Part shown: piece by piece, positions 51,943 through 61,237 of the stretch
Layout of the letters: each line of letters begins with the position of its first letter
How positions within the stretch are numbered: the first letter of the stretch is position 1
Origin: QZLE01 sp033852135
GTDB lineage: Bacteria > Pseudomonadota > Gammaproteobacteria > QZLD01
Direction: 5' to 3'
NCBI GenBank assembly: GCA_033852135.1
Contig: JAWSVB010000014.1
Location: 1 to 64,000 of the forward strand
DNA: 64,000 nt
Program-made: the position numbers and the translations under genes
The notes under the pieces: model-generated
What the model saw: the letters and a program-made list of their open reading frames with translations, nothing else
Databases searched by the model: none
What the model was told of the DNA's origin: nothing

Positions 51943-52389
51943 GGAACGTTACAGGTTTATTATCAAGCATTATGTGTGAATTGTGTTTAGGGAAACTAGA
52001 GTTGCCAACTTCAACAGCCAAGTGATGCTTCTAATATTTGAATGCTGTTTAACAGGTAATCTGAATTAATTCATGAGGTTTAATCATTGCTTATTTTAGT
52101 TTTTCTACGATTACTGCAGAAATAGATCTGGTCAATATAGTTATTGCAAATGTTATGTGCGTTAGTTATTAATTGGGTGATTTATGGGGATTAGGTTTGG
52201 AAAAAGGATTGGTGTGAAGTGGTAAGCTGTTTATTTTAAAGTATTTATTCTGAATTTATCTATAATTAGAGGTGAGAAACAAGTATTGTTTGTGCAAATA
52301 AGATATAGACAGCTCAAATAAGTTAGGATAACCTAAGTTAAATGCAAATTATGATTTACTAAGATTAGTAGCGGTTTAAAGGTAAACAA
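51943..52389. other. Intergenic region upstream of feoA
   Basis: About 450 bp without an ORF. The clearest structure is the inverted repeat TTAGGATAACCTAA (52323-52336), 54 bp before feoA and possibly a regulator site. I looked for a Fur box (GATAAT repeats) and an FNR site (TTGAT-N4-ATCAA) and found no convincing match. Confidence 0.4.
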
Positions 52390-52620
52390 ATGAAATTAAG
52401 GCAGATGAAAAAAAATCAGTCTGGGAAGATTGTCAGAGTTACTGCGTCAAAGGAAGTTGGCCGAAGAATCAGGGATATGGGTCTAGTTACTGGAGCTACA
52501 ATTACTATTGGTAATCGAGCACCGTTGCAAGACCCGGTTGCAATCAAGGTTTCAGGTTGTGTGATTAGTCTTAGAAACAGCGAAGCTGATTTTATCGAAG
52601 TTGAGGTGGGAAATGAGTGA
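52390..52620 (+). CDS. feoA: Ferrous iron transport protein A
   Basis: 76-residue SH3-like FeoA: MKLRQMKKNQSGKIVRVTAS, GRRIRDMGLVTGATITIGNR, DPVAIKVSGCVISLRNSEA. FeoA is a small cytoplasmic partner of FeoB needed for full Fe2+ uptake. The gene overlaps feoB by 8 bp, so translation is coupled. Confidence 0.95.
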   Translation: MKLRQMKKNQSGKIVRVTASKEVGRRIRDMGLVTGATITIGNRAPLQDPVAIKVSGCVISLRNSEADFIEVEVGNE

Positions 52621-54808
52621 AGTGATAGCGTTAGCTGGTAATCCAAATGCAGGTAAAACCACGCTGTTTAATCGATTAACTGGTGCTAATCAACACGTAG
52701 CAAATTACCCAGGTGTTACCGTAGAAAAGAAATCTGGTTCTTACAAAATTAATGATACAAAATATGAGCTTGTTGACCTTCCTGGTACCTATTCTTTAAC
52801 TGCTTATTCTATTGAAGAGATTGTAGCGCGAGACTTTATCGCCAAAGAAAAACCGAACGCATTAGTAAATGTTGTTGATGCTTCAAATCTTGAAAGAAAC
52901 CTATCATTTACAGTTCAATTATTAGAGATGGGTGTTCCAGTATGTATTGCGCTTAATATGATTGATGATGCCCACCGCAGGGGTATCAAAATTGATTATA
53001 AACTCCTATCTGAAAAGCTTGGTGTTCCTGTCACCCCTATAATTGCAAAAAGAGGGCAGGGGGTTGAAGAGCTAATGAATAAAACTCTTTCAGCTATGGG
53101 GACTGGGAGTAAGCCGCTGGAAATCTCTTACGGGATTGATATCGAAGAAGCGATATATAAGATGTCCCCACTTATTGAAGAGAAGCATTTCCTTACCAAT
53201 CTATACACACCGCGTTGGATTGCAATTAAATATCTTGAACAAGATGAACTTATTATTGAGGCAGGGGATAGAAGGAATAAAGATATATCCACAGCGCTGA
53301 AAAAGATTGTTGATGAAGTAACGGTTCATATTGAGGAAACATTAGATACATACCCAGAGGCGATTATTGCTGACCAGCGATATGGTTTTATTCGTGCACT
53401 TCTAAAACAAGGAGTTTTAACCCGAGCTTTAGATGAAACCCGAGTATTTTTGACCGAGAGAGTAGATTCAGTCTTGCTGAACAGATTCTTTGGTCCAATC
53501 ATAATGATTGGGATCATTACAGGTTTGTATTACGCAACATTTACCTTTAGCGAGATACCAGTTGGCTGGCTGGAAGGGGCTATTGGTTGGCTCTCTGGAG
53601 CTGTTGAAGGAGTTCTCCCTGAAGGGATGCTGAAATCCTTGGTTGTGTCAGGAGTTATCGACGGTGTTGGTGGCGTCCTAGGTTTTACACCAATTATTAT
53701 GTTTATGTTCCTTGGGATAGCTATCCTTGAAGATTCTGGCTATTTGGCGCGTATGTCCTTTATGCTGGATAGAGTGTTTAGGCTTTTTGGATTGCATGGT
53801 AATTCAGTAATGCCGTTTATCGTATCTGGAGGTATTGCTGGTGGCTGTGCTGTACCAGGAGTAATGGCAGCTAGAACTATTAAATCACCACGGGAAAGAT
53901 TGGTAACTATTCTAACCGCACCATTTATGAACTGCGGTGCAAAGCTTCCGGTATTTGCTTTATTGGTTGCCGCATTCTTCCAGGAGAATGAGGCTACGGT
54001 GATGCTTATCATAACACTTGTCTCTTGGGCAGGAGCTTTAGCTGCAGCTAAATTACTTAGACTTACAGTGCTTAAAGGGGATGAATCCCCATTTGTGATG
54101 GAGCTACCTCCATACAGAATCCCAACTATTCGTGGAGTGCTTTTGCACACATGGGAAAAGGTTTGGCAATACGTTAAAAAGGCTGGAACAGTTATTCTAG
54201 CAATCTCAATTCTTATTTGGGCGATGATGACATTCCCAGGACTTGATGAAGAAAAAGTTAAGATCTTTGACAGTCAGAGACAAGCAATTACAGCAACATA
54301 TGATGCAGCAGTTGTCACAGAGTTAGAAAACGCTGGTGAAGAGGTAGAGCTTTCAGAAGTTGCTGCTGAACTACGTGAAAAGATTCTTGATGTAGATGCT
54401 AATGAAGCTCAGCTAGCATTAAGAAGCTCTATTGCTGGCAGAATCGGAACCGCTATGGAGTCAGTTACCCAGGTGGCAGGATTTGATTGGAGAACTAATA
54501 TAGCCTTGGTGTCAGGCTTTGCTGCAAAAGAGGTTCTTGTATCTACTCTTGGTACAGCTTATTCACTTGGAGAGGTGGACCCAGAAGATACCGATTCTCT
54601 AAGTGATAAATTGGCAAAATCTCCAGCATGGAGTAAGGCAACGGCATGGTCTTTGATTATATTCACCATATTCTATGCTCCGTGCTTTGTAACTGTAGTG
54701 TGTATTGCCAAAGAGGCTGGTTCTTGGAAGTGGGGGCTATTCTCAGTGGTATTTAATACAACTATAGCTTTTGTGCTCTCAACATTGGTCTATCAGCTAA
54801 TGTTATAA
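52613..54808 (+). CDS. feoB: Ferrous iron transport protein B
   Basis: Fe2+ permease with a GTPase domain. The start at 52613 gives the normal N-terminus MSEVIALAGNPNAGKTTLFN (G1 GNPNAGKT, residues 9-16). G3 is VDLPGTYSL and G4 LNMIDD; the helical GDI region ends near residue 260. The membrane domain has two Gate motifs (FMFLGIAILEDSGYLARMSF, TAPFMNCGAKLPVFALL) and VSGGIAGGCAVPGVMA. The 731 residues are close to E. coli FeoB (773), and the long soluble loop ~550-610 is as usual. Operon order feoA-feoB-Cys-rich protein. Confidence 0.96.
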   Translation: MSEVIALAGNPNAGKTTLFNRLTGANQHVANYPGVTVEKKSGSYKINDTKYELVDLPGTYSLTAYSIEEIVARDFIAKEKPNALVNVVDASNLERNLSFTVQLLEMGVPVCIALNMIDDAHRRGIKIDYKLLSEKLGVPVTPIIAKRGQGVEELMNKTLSAMGTGSKPLEISYGIDIEEAIYKMSPLIEEKHFLTNLYTPRWIAIKYLEQDELIIEAGDRRNKDISTALKKIVDEVTVHIEETLDTYPEAIIADQRYGFIRALLKQGVLTRALDETRVFLTERVDSVLLNRFFGPIIMIGIITGLYYATFTFSEIPVGWLEGAIGWLSGAVEGVLPEGMLKSLVVSGVIDGVGGVLGFTPIIMFMFLGIAILEDSGYLARMSFMLDRVFRLFGLHGNSVMPFIVSGGIAGGCAVPGVMAARTIKSPRERLVTILTAPFMNCGAKLPVFALLVAAFFQENEATVMLIITLVSWAGALAAAKLLRLTVLKGDESPFVMELPPYRIPTIRGVLLHTWEKVWQYVKKAGTVILAISILIWAMMTFPGLDEEKVKIFDSQRQAITATYDAAVVTELENAGEEVELSEVAAELREKILDVDANEAQLALRSSIAGRIGTAMESVTQVAGFDWRTNIALVSGFAAKEVLVSTLGTAYSLGEVDPEDTDSLSDKLAKSPAWSKATAWSLIIFTIFYAPCFVTVVCIAKEAGSWKWGLFSVVFNTTIAFVLSTLVYQLML

Positions 54809-54831
54809 GTTAGTTGTATAAAGGAGACGTT

Positions 54832-55062
54832 ATGGAAACTGCAATCGTAATATTCATAATCATAGTGGCAGCTGTATATGTTGTATGGACTTTTTACAAA
54901 AGCCAGAATAAGGATGATGATAGCGGCTGCGGATGTTCCAATGGTAAAAGCGGCTGTGGTGGTTGTGGTGGTCACAATCACCACCATAAGCCTAGAGGGT
55001 CAAACCCTACAGATTCGATTAAGCGGCATAAAACCAGTTCAACCCCTTCATCTAGAAGCTAA
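54832..55062 (+). CDS. FeoB-associated Cys-rich membrane protein
   Basis: 76 residues from ATG 54832 (AAGGAGA upstream), 23 bp after feoB. One membrane segment (IVIFIIIVAAVYVVWTFYK) is followed by a cytoplasmic Cys/Gly/His cluster (GCGCSNGKSGCGGCGGHNHH) and a basic Ser/Thr tail. It fits the PF12669 family that often replaces FeoC in feo operons. Proposed roles are iron binding or FeoB regulation; none is proven. Confidence 0.85.
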   Translation: METAIVIFIIIVAAVYVVWTFYKSQNKDDDSGCGCSNGKSGCGGCGGHNHHHKPRGSNPTDSIKRHKTSSTPSSRS

Positions 55063-55299
55063 CGCTTCATCTACAAAAACGTATTAACAAATTACACGCA
55101 TTAAAAAAACACACGTATTAAAGAATAAGAAGCTAACCTGGAGTATTTATCTCTGGGGGGGCTTTGTTCGAGCATTGTTTTTTATAGTTAAATAATTTAT
55201 ATCAAAAGAACTAAACTCTAAGCGATAGAAGATTCAAAATATTGAACAACTGTTTGAGTTTGAATATTGGAATTTATTGGGTCTTGCAGAGCAAGTAAA

Positions 55300-55389
55300 T
55301 GGCGGAGAGCGAGGGATTCGAACCCTCGATAGAGTTACCCCTATACACCCTTAGCAGGGGTGCGCCTTCAGCCACTCGGCCAGCTCTCC
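55300..55389 (-). tRNA. tRNA-Ser (anticodon GCT)
   Basis: Acceptor GGAGAGC / GCTCTCC, D-stem region GCCGAGTGGCTGAAGG, anticodon arm CACCC-CTGCTAA-GGGTG with GCT, long class II variable arm, T-loop GGTTCGAATCC, discriminator G and encoded CCA. It reads AGC/AGT serine codons. Its place next to csrA is the standard gammaproteobacterial position. Confidence 0.97.
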
Positions 55390-55492
55390 GGGATGCAGCT
55401 CTACCAGTAATGTAGAGCTGTATTTGATGTAGCGTAGAATACGGAAATTTCGCTAAAAGGTAAAGTCAAAAAGTAAGTTTTTTTAGAAAAAA

Positions 55493-55699
55493 TTATTGGT
55501 TTCCAAAGTTGTCATCAGAACCATCAGCAATTTCTTTTTCACGCTTAATTCTTTCATAAATTTCTTCACGATGAACAGATACTTCTTTTGGTGCATTTAC
55601 CCCAATTCTTACCTGATTACCTTTTACGCCCAAAACTGTGACAGTTACATCGTCACCAATCATTAATGTCTCGCCTACTCTTCGTGTTAGTATTAGCAC
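55493..55699 (-). CDS. csrA: Carbon storage regulator CsrA
   Basis: 68-residue RNA-binding regulator. MLILTRRVGETLMIGDDVTV, VKGNQVRIGVNAPKEV with the RNA-binding Arg44 region (SVHREEIYERI) all match. It represses or stabilises mRNAs by binding GGA motifs. The start is GTG; the AAGGAG ribosome-binding site itself contains a GGA, so autoregulation is plausible. It lies between lysC and tRNA-Ser. Confidence 0.97.
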   Translation of the reverse strand: MLILTRRVGETLMIGDDVTVTVLGVKGNQVRIGVNAPKEVSVHREEIYERIKREKEIADGSDDNFGNQ

Positions 55700-55878
55700 G
55701 ACCAGTCTCCTTGTTCTTTAAAATCTTTATGGAATATTTTTTATGCTATTTATTCCGTTTCCATAAGGGATTACCCCTTTAGTGAATCTACAACTTTAAG
55801 CATAGTAAAATATTTACTTTATTACAGGTTGAAAATGCAGTTTTATTAAAAACTGCCAACCCTTTATCACTATATTGT

Positions 55879-57111
55879 TTATTCCTGAATTGCTGGTTCC
55901 GCATCCAGTCCAAATGCTGTATGTAGAGCTCTAACTCCAAGCTCTAAGTACTTTTCATCTACTACAGCAGATATCTTGATCTCTGATGTTGAAATAAGAT
56001 TAATGTTTATCCCTTCATTAGATAAGGTCTCAAACATTTTTGTAGCAACACCAGCATGAGAACGCATCCCAACACCAACAATAGATATCTTAACGATTTT
56101 AGTGTCGCCAAGAACAGATTCTGCGCCAAGTTTATCAGCGATAGTCTGAAGAATTTCTGATGCTTTTTCATAGTCATTTTTATGAACTGTGAAAGTGAAA
56201 TCGGTATGACCGTCTGAACCTGTGTTCTGAATAATCATATCAACTTCGATATTAGCTTCTGATACAGGGCCTAATATTTTATAAGCTATTCCAGGAGTAT
56301 CAGGAACTCTAGTTACAGTTAGTTTAGCTTCATCACGATTAAATGCAATTCCGGATACTATTGGTTTTTCCACTTCAGATTCCTCAAATGTGATCAATGT
56401 TCCAGGACCCTCTTTGAAAGAAGAGAGGACTCTAAGAGGAACTTTGTATTTACCAGCAAATTCGACAGATCTTATCTGTAATACTTTTGAGCCTAGGCTT
56501 GCCATCTCCAACATCTCTTCAAAAGTGATGCTTTCGAGTCTTTTGGCGTTTTTTACAACTCTTGGGTCTGTGGTGTAAACGCCATCAACATCGGTGTAGA
56601 TTTGGCATTCATCAGCCTTAAGTGCAGTAGCTAGAGCAACTGCTGTGGTATCAGATCCACCGCGACCAAGAGTAGTTATGCACCCTTTTTCATTAACTCC
56701 TTGAAAACCAGCAACGATAACAACTTTTCCGCCATCTAGGTCTTTCTGGATGCTTTGTGCATCGATATCTTTGATGCGAGCTTTTGTGTGCTGGTCGTCA
56801 GTGAGGATTTTAACCTGTGAGCCTGTGTATGATTTTGCAGGGCAGCCAATCTCATTTAGAGCCATTGAAAGCAAAGAGATTGTAACTTGTTCTCCAGTAG
56901 ATAGGAGTACATCCATCTCTCTAGCTGTTGGGCGTGCCTGCATTTGACTAGCAAGGTCAGTTAGCCTGTTTGTTTCGCCGCTCATTGCAGAAACCACTAC
57001 AACGATTTTATCGCCAGCTTCAGTTGCTGCTTTTACTTTCTTGGCGACATTCTTGATTCGATCGGGATCCCCGACAGAAGTGCCGCCATATTTTTGAACA
57101 ATTAATGCCAT
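55879..57111 (-). CDS. lysC: Aspartate kinase
   Basis: 410-residue monofunctional aspartokinase, first step of lysine, threonine and methionine synthesis. Catalytic domain MALIVQKYGGTSVGDPDRIK, VVVVSAMSGETNRL, TLGRGGSDTTAVALA, QIYTDVDGVYTTDPR. Two C-terminal ACT domains (~265-400; VTRVPDTPGIAYKILGPV and VSIVGVGMRSHAGVATKMFE) should bind feedback inhibitors. Conserved order alaS-(hydrolase)-lysC-csrA. Confidence 0.97.
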   Translation of the reverse strand: MALIVQKYGGTSVGDPDRIKNVAKKVKAATEAGDKIVVVVSAMSGETNRLTDLASQMQARPTAREMDVLLSTGEQVTISLLSMALNEIGCPAKSYTGSQVKILTDDQHTKARIKDIDAQSIQKDLDGGKVVIVAGFQGVNEKGCITTLGRGGSDTTAVALATALKADECQIYTDVDGVYTTDPRVVKNAKRLESITFEEMLEMASLGSKVLQIRSVEFAGKYKVPLRVLSSFKEGPGTLITFEESEVEKPIVSGIAFNRDEAKLTVTRVPDTPGIAYKILGPVSEANIEVDMIIQNTGSDGHTDFTFTVHKNDYEKASEILQTIADKLGAESVLGDTKIVKISIVGVGMRSHAGVATKMFETLSNEGININLISTSEIKISAVVDEKYLELGVRALHTAFGLDAEPAIQE

Positions 57112-57306
57112 AAATCTGCCTAAATTGTGTAAGAAAGATATGTTTCTTTGGTTGTAATGTTAGTTATGAATATATGCAGAGGACTATGGTAAATAGGTGT
57201 TTATAGCTATATCTGATATTCACTTTCGCGCGCATATTTAACACTAATTTGGTGATTAAATAAACCTGTAAATCGTTATTGTGTGCGATTATCAGGGTTT
57301 TTTTAC

Positions 57307-58134
57307 TTATGCTGCATGTTTTTCAATATGTGATTTTAGGAGTTTATTTACTTCATCTACACATTCAAGAACAATTGCGTGACCATATTTGGGGATTATA
57401 GTTATCTCCGATTGTGGAACATGGTCAGACATTATTTGAGAAAAACGTGGTGGGTACTGGATATCATCTTCAGCAGCAATGAAATGTGCTGGGCAAGTTA
57501 TTTTTGATAACAGTGGGATTAGTCCATCACCAGCCAAGTCATCAAGACTACATTTGTTTAGATTATACTGCCCAAGTGAGAAATTGGTAATTCCTTGCGT
57601 AGCATTTACTAGCATAGGCTTTCTACTCTCAATTATTTCTTCATTGTTCTCAAAATACCATTCGGAAAAAATCTCATGGGTCATCACATCGTAGTAAAAA
57701 CCAACATCATCTTGTTTATTTAGGTGGCACCAATTCTGTACCGCTTTTCGAGATCTTCCAATGATATTTGGGGCTGAAGTCATCATAAAGATTGATTTAG
57801 CTTTTTCAGGATACATTGAAGCAAATTGCTGCGTCACAAACCCACCATAGCTAGTGCTTACTAGGTGTGCATTTTCAATATTACAGTGATTCATTAGTGC
57901 TGCTAGATCTTGGGCTAGTAGCTCCATAGAATATGGGCCTGGTGTAGTTTCTGAAAACCATTGGCCGCGTAGGTCATACCTGAGCACATTAAGTCCCATT
58001 GACTCCATCAAGTCAGCCTGCTGTTGCCAGGTGCTGACGGTGAAAAGGATACCGTTGAGAAAAATTACAGTATCCGCACCAGGGAATTTATTGTTGTGCT
58101 CAAAAAAACACTTATGACCATTAATTAATTGCAT
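57307..58134 (-). CDS. Alpha/beta-fold hydrolase
   Basis: 275 residues with the alpha/beta hydrolase layout: oxyanion region VIFLNGILFTVSTW, LRYDLRGQWFSE, nucleophile elbow STSYGGF (Ser-Thr-Ser-Tyr-Gly, central Ser as nucleophile), acid in AAEDDIQYPP and His in PKYGHAIVLE. Substrate unknown; esterase or lactonase is most likely. The start lies 9 bp after the alaS stop, so it is co-transcribed with alaS. It is an insertion in the otherwise conserved alaS-lysC pair. Confidence 0.87.
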   Translation of the reverse strand: MQLINGHKCFFEHNNKFPGADTVIFLNGILFTVSTWQQQADLMESMGLNVLRYDLRGQWFSETTPGPYSMELLAQDLAALMNHCNIENAHLVSTSYGGFVTQQFASMYPEKAKSIFMMTSAPNIIGRSRKAVQNWCHLNKQDDVGFYYDVMTHEIFSEWYFENNEEIIESRKPMLVNATQGITNFSLGQYNLNKCSLDDLAGDGLIPLLSKITCPAHFIAAEDDIQYPPRFSQIMSDHVPQSEITIIPKYGHAIVLECVDEVNKLLKSHIEKHAA

Positions 58135-58143
58135 CGGTATCCC

Positions 58144-60747
58144 TTAAATATTCTCTTTAGCCCATGTTTCTAATGAGGCAAGTGCGGCATCAAGCTTTTC
58201 TGGCTCACTACCACCAGCTAGAGCCATGTCTGGCTTACCACCACCACGGCCACCAACTTGAGCCGCAATGTGATTTACTACATCTCCAGCTTTAATGTTT
58301 TTGATTAGGTTTTTGGTTACACCAGCTACAAGTTGTACTTTTCCACCATCTAGTTCAGTACCAAGTACTACAACAGCGGTGCCAAGTTTGTTTTTAAGTT
58401 GGTCTACAGTCTCTCTTAGAGTTTTAGCGTCTGCACCTTCGAGTTTTGCTGCTAGAACTTTAACTCCGTTAACTTCAACTGCATTGCTGGCAAGGTCACC
58501 ACCAGCTTGGCTGGCAAGTTTACTCTTTAAACGCTCAAGCTCTTTTTCAGTATTACGGTTGCGGGTTACTAGCTGTTCCATCTTGTCATTAAGATTTTCA
58601 CGGTCAGCTTTAAGGAAACCACATAGCTTGTTTAATTTATGCTCATTGTTCCATAGGTAGCTCATTGCATTTGAGCCGGTTAATGCTTCAATTCTACGTA
58701 CACCTGAAGCAATACCTGTTTCACTGATAACTTTGATTAGGCCGATATCTCCAGCTCTATCAGCATGAGTACCACCACAAAGCTCAACTGAGAAGTCGCC
58801 AAGTTTGATAACTCTAACTTCATCGCCATACTTTTCACCGAAAAGAGCCATTGCACCGGATTTTGTAGCTTGGTCGTACGGCATAACGTTAACTTCAGCA
58901 TCGTGATTAGCGCGAACCTGTTCATTGGCTATACGCTCAATCTCTACAAGTTGTTCATCTGATACAGGTTCAAAGTGAGAGAAGTCAAACCTTAACCTGT
59001 CGGAATTAACTAGTGAGCCTTTCTGCGCAACATGGGTTCCCAATACTTCGCGTAACGCAGCATGCAGGATGTGGGTTGCGGTATGGTTAAGCATAGTTGC
59101 TTGGCGTTTGGCGCCATCTACAACTGCTGCAACTTCATCTCTGGTGCTCAGTGTCCCTTGAGTTACTGTTCCAACATGAATAGAAGCATTACCGTTTTTC
59201 AGGGTGTCTTTGATCTCTATTTTGCAATCTTGACCAAGTAATTCACCGCTATCGCCAGCTTGTCCACCTGACTCTGCATAGAATGGAGTTTGGTCCAAAA
59301 TTATCTGCACCTCTTCTCCAGCTGAAACTTTGTCGATTAGATTTCCATCTTTAAATAGGGCAAGAACAGTGCCTTTGCCTGTGGTTGCTTCGTAGCCAAT
59401 GAATTCGGTGCTGTGTTCAGTTTCCACAGTGTCGTTGTAGTCAATGCCAAATTTACTACTCTGCTGGCTTTGTTTCTTTTGCTGCTCCATAGCTGCATCA
59501 AAGCCGTCTCTATCCACGGTTAGTTCACGCTCACGTGCGATATCTGCAGTTAGGTCAAATGGGAAGCCGTAGGTGTCATAAAGTTTGAAAGCTGTAGCGC
59601 CAGAGATAATCTTACCACCCATGGTATCAATCTCAGCTTCGAGGATTTTCATCCCTTGCTCTAGAGTTTTAGCGAACTGTTCCTCTTCTTGCTTTAGGAT
59701 CTTTTTCACGAAGTCTTTTTGTTCAACAAGAATAGGGTAGGCCTTACCCATCTCTTGTATCAGGGTATCTACTATTTTGTAGAAGAATAGATCTTTAACG
59801 CCAAGCTGATATCCATGCCTTACTGCACGACGGATGATGCGTCTTAATACATAGCCACGCCCTTCATTCGATGGGAATACGCCATCTGCAATTAGGAATG
59901 AGCAAGCACGAATGTGGTCAGCAATTACGCGTAGAGATTTGTTGTTTAGATCTGTAGTACCAGTGATTTTCGCAGTGGCTTTAATCAAGCTTTGGAATAG
60001 GTCGATTTCGTAATTGGAGTGAACATTCTGCATGATAGCAGCAAGTCTCTCTAGACCCATTCCGGTATCAACTGATGGCTTTGGTAGTGGCTCCATGGTT
60101 CCATCTGCAAAACGGTTGTATTGCATGAAAACTAGGTTCCAGATCTCGATATATCTATCGCCATCCTCTTCGGGTGTTCCTGGAGGGCCTCCAGGTATAT
60201 CTTCACCATGGTCGTAGAAGATTTCGGTACAAGGGCCGCAAGGACCAGTATCACCCATGGCCCAGAAGTTATCTTTAGCACCGATGCGCGAGAAGCGGTT
60301 TTCATCAACACCTATCTCTTTTAACCAGATGTCTGCTGCTTCATCATCTTCTTCATATACAGTTATCCAAAGCTTTTCTGCTGGAAGGCCAACAACTTCA
60401 GTTAAAAACTCCCAGCCATATTTGATTGCATCTTGTTTGAAGTAATCGCCGAAGCTGAAGTTACCAAGCATCTCAAAGAAGGTATGGTGTCTGGCGGTAT
60501 AACCAACGTTCTCAAGATCGTTGTGCTTGCCACCAGCTCTTACACAACGTTGGCTTGAGGTAGCCTTATTGTAAGAGCGCTTATCTTGTCCTAAAAAGGT
60601 GTCTTTAAACTGGACCATACCAGCATTGGTGAATAGTAATGTTTTATCATTACCAGGTACCAATGGGCTGCTGTCTACGATTTCATGCCCTTTATCTTTA
60701 AAGAAGTTTAGAAAAGCATCTCTAATATCTGCACAAGTCCAGTTCAT
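58144..60747 (-). CDS. alaS: Alanyl-tRNA synthetase
   Basis: 867 residues, full length. Class II catalytic core MNWTCADIRDAFLNFFKDKG, motif 1-2 region MVQFKDTFLGQD and RCVRAGGKHNDLENVG; motif 3 region GMGLERLAAIMQ. The editing domain has HTATHILHAALREVLG and the CGGTHADRAGDIG zinc site. The C-terminal DHHA1 domain ends GRGGGKPDMALAGG. Read with recX upstream (16-bp gap). Confidence 0.98.
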   Translation of the reverse strand: MNWTCADIRDAFLNFFKDKGHEIVDSSPLVPGNDKTLLFTNAGMVQFKDTFLGQDKRSYNKATSSQRCVRAGGKHNDLENVGYTARHHTFFEMLGNFSFGDYFKQDAIKYGWEFLTEVVGLPAEKLWITVYEEDDEAADIWLKEIGVDENRFSRIGAKDNFWAMGDTGPCGPCTEIFYDHGEDIPGGPPGTPEEDGDRYIEIWNLVFMQYNRFADGTMEPLPKPSVDTGMGLERLAAIMQNVHSNYEIDLFQSLIKATAKITGTTDLNNKSLRVIADHIRACSFLIADGVFPSNEGRGYVLRRIIRRAVRHGYQLGVKDLFFYKIVDTLIQEMGKAYPILVEQKDFVKKILKQEEEQFAKTLEQGMKILEAEIDTMGGKIISGATAFKLYDTYGFPFDLTADIARERELTVDRDGFDAAMEQQKKQSQQSSKFGIDYNDTVETEHSTEFIGYEATTGKGTVLALFKDGNLIDKVSAGEEVQIILDQTPFYAESGGQAGDSGELLGQDCKIEIKDTLKNGNASIHVGTVTQGTLSTRDEVAAVVDGAKRQATMLNHTATHILHAALREVLGTHVAQKGSLVNSDRLRFDFSHFEPVSDEQLVEIERIANEQVRANHDAEVNVMPYDQATKSGAMALFGEKYGDEVRVIKLGDFSVELCGGTHADRAGDIGLIKVISETGIASGVRRIEALTGSNAMSYLWNNEHKLNKLCGFLKADRENLNDKMEQLVTRNRNTEKELERLKSKLASQAGGDLASNAVEVNGVKVLAAKLEGADAKTLRETVDQLKNKLGTAVVVLGTELDGGKVQLVAGVTKNLIKNIKAGDVVNHIAAQVGGRGGGKPDMALAGGSEPEKLDAALASLETWAKENI

Positions 60748-60763
60748 TACTTACTCTCATTCG

Positions 60764-61201
60764 TTATGTTTCATTAAGCGCGCATTTTACCTGATCGAAA
60801 CTAAAACCTCGATACTGTAAAAAGCGAATTTGTTTAGCTTTGCTGTTGTTATCAGTAGGAATCTCTTTGCCAAAGCGCTTTTCTCTAGCTTTTTGGGCCA
60901 TTTCAATCCATTCAGATTGTTCTAAACCAAGATCATTTTGGCTAATATTTATCCCTTTACCCTTCAATTCAGCGACAATTTTTACCGGACCATGCCCTTT
61001 GGTAAGGCGCGAATTTATAAAATTTTCGGTAAAACGCTCATCGCTTTGCAGGTTTCTCTCTTGTAGCCATTCAAGAACCTCGTAAATATCAGATGTCTCT
61101 CCACCTTTATTAGAAAGTTTTTCTAATAGCTCTTGGCTGGAGTGCTCACGACGTGATAAATAATCAATCGAGGTTTTTTTTATGGCTTCCTTGTCGAACA
61201 A
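60764..61201 (-). CDS. recX: Regulatory protein RecX
   Basis: 145 residues, modulator of RecA filaments. Typical three-helix repeats: TSIDYLSRREHSSQELLEKL, VLEWLQERNLQSDERFTENF, then SRLTKGHGPVKIVAELKGKG, and the C-terminal KQIRFLQYRGFSFDQVKCAL. In many gammaproteobacteria recA precedes recX; here an MFS gene precedes it instead and recA is not in the window. It lies 16 bp before alaS. Confidence 0.93.
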   Translation of the reverse strand: MFDKEAIKKTSIDYLSRREHSSQELLEKLSNKGGETSDIYEVLEWLQERNLQSDERFTENFINSRLTKGHGPVKIVAELKGKGINISQNDLGLEQSEWIEMAQKAREKRFGKEIPTDNNSKAKQIRFLQYRGFSFDQVKCALNET

Positions 61202-61237
61202 CTTTATCCCTATATCTCTTTATACTTTAATCGTTAA

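Noticed and set aside
55080..55135. ACACGYATTAAA-type short repeats after the feo operon
   Set aside because: Only two or three imperfect copies in AT-rich sequence; no structure or spacing that suggests function.
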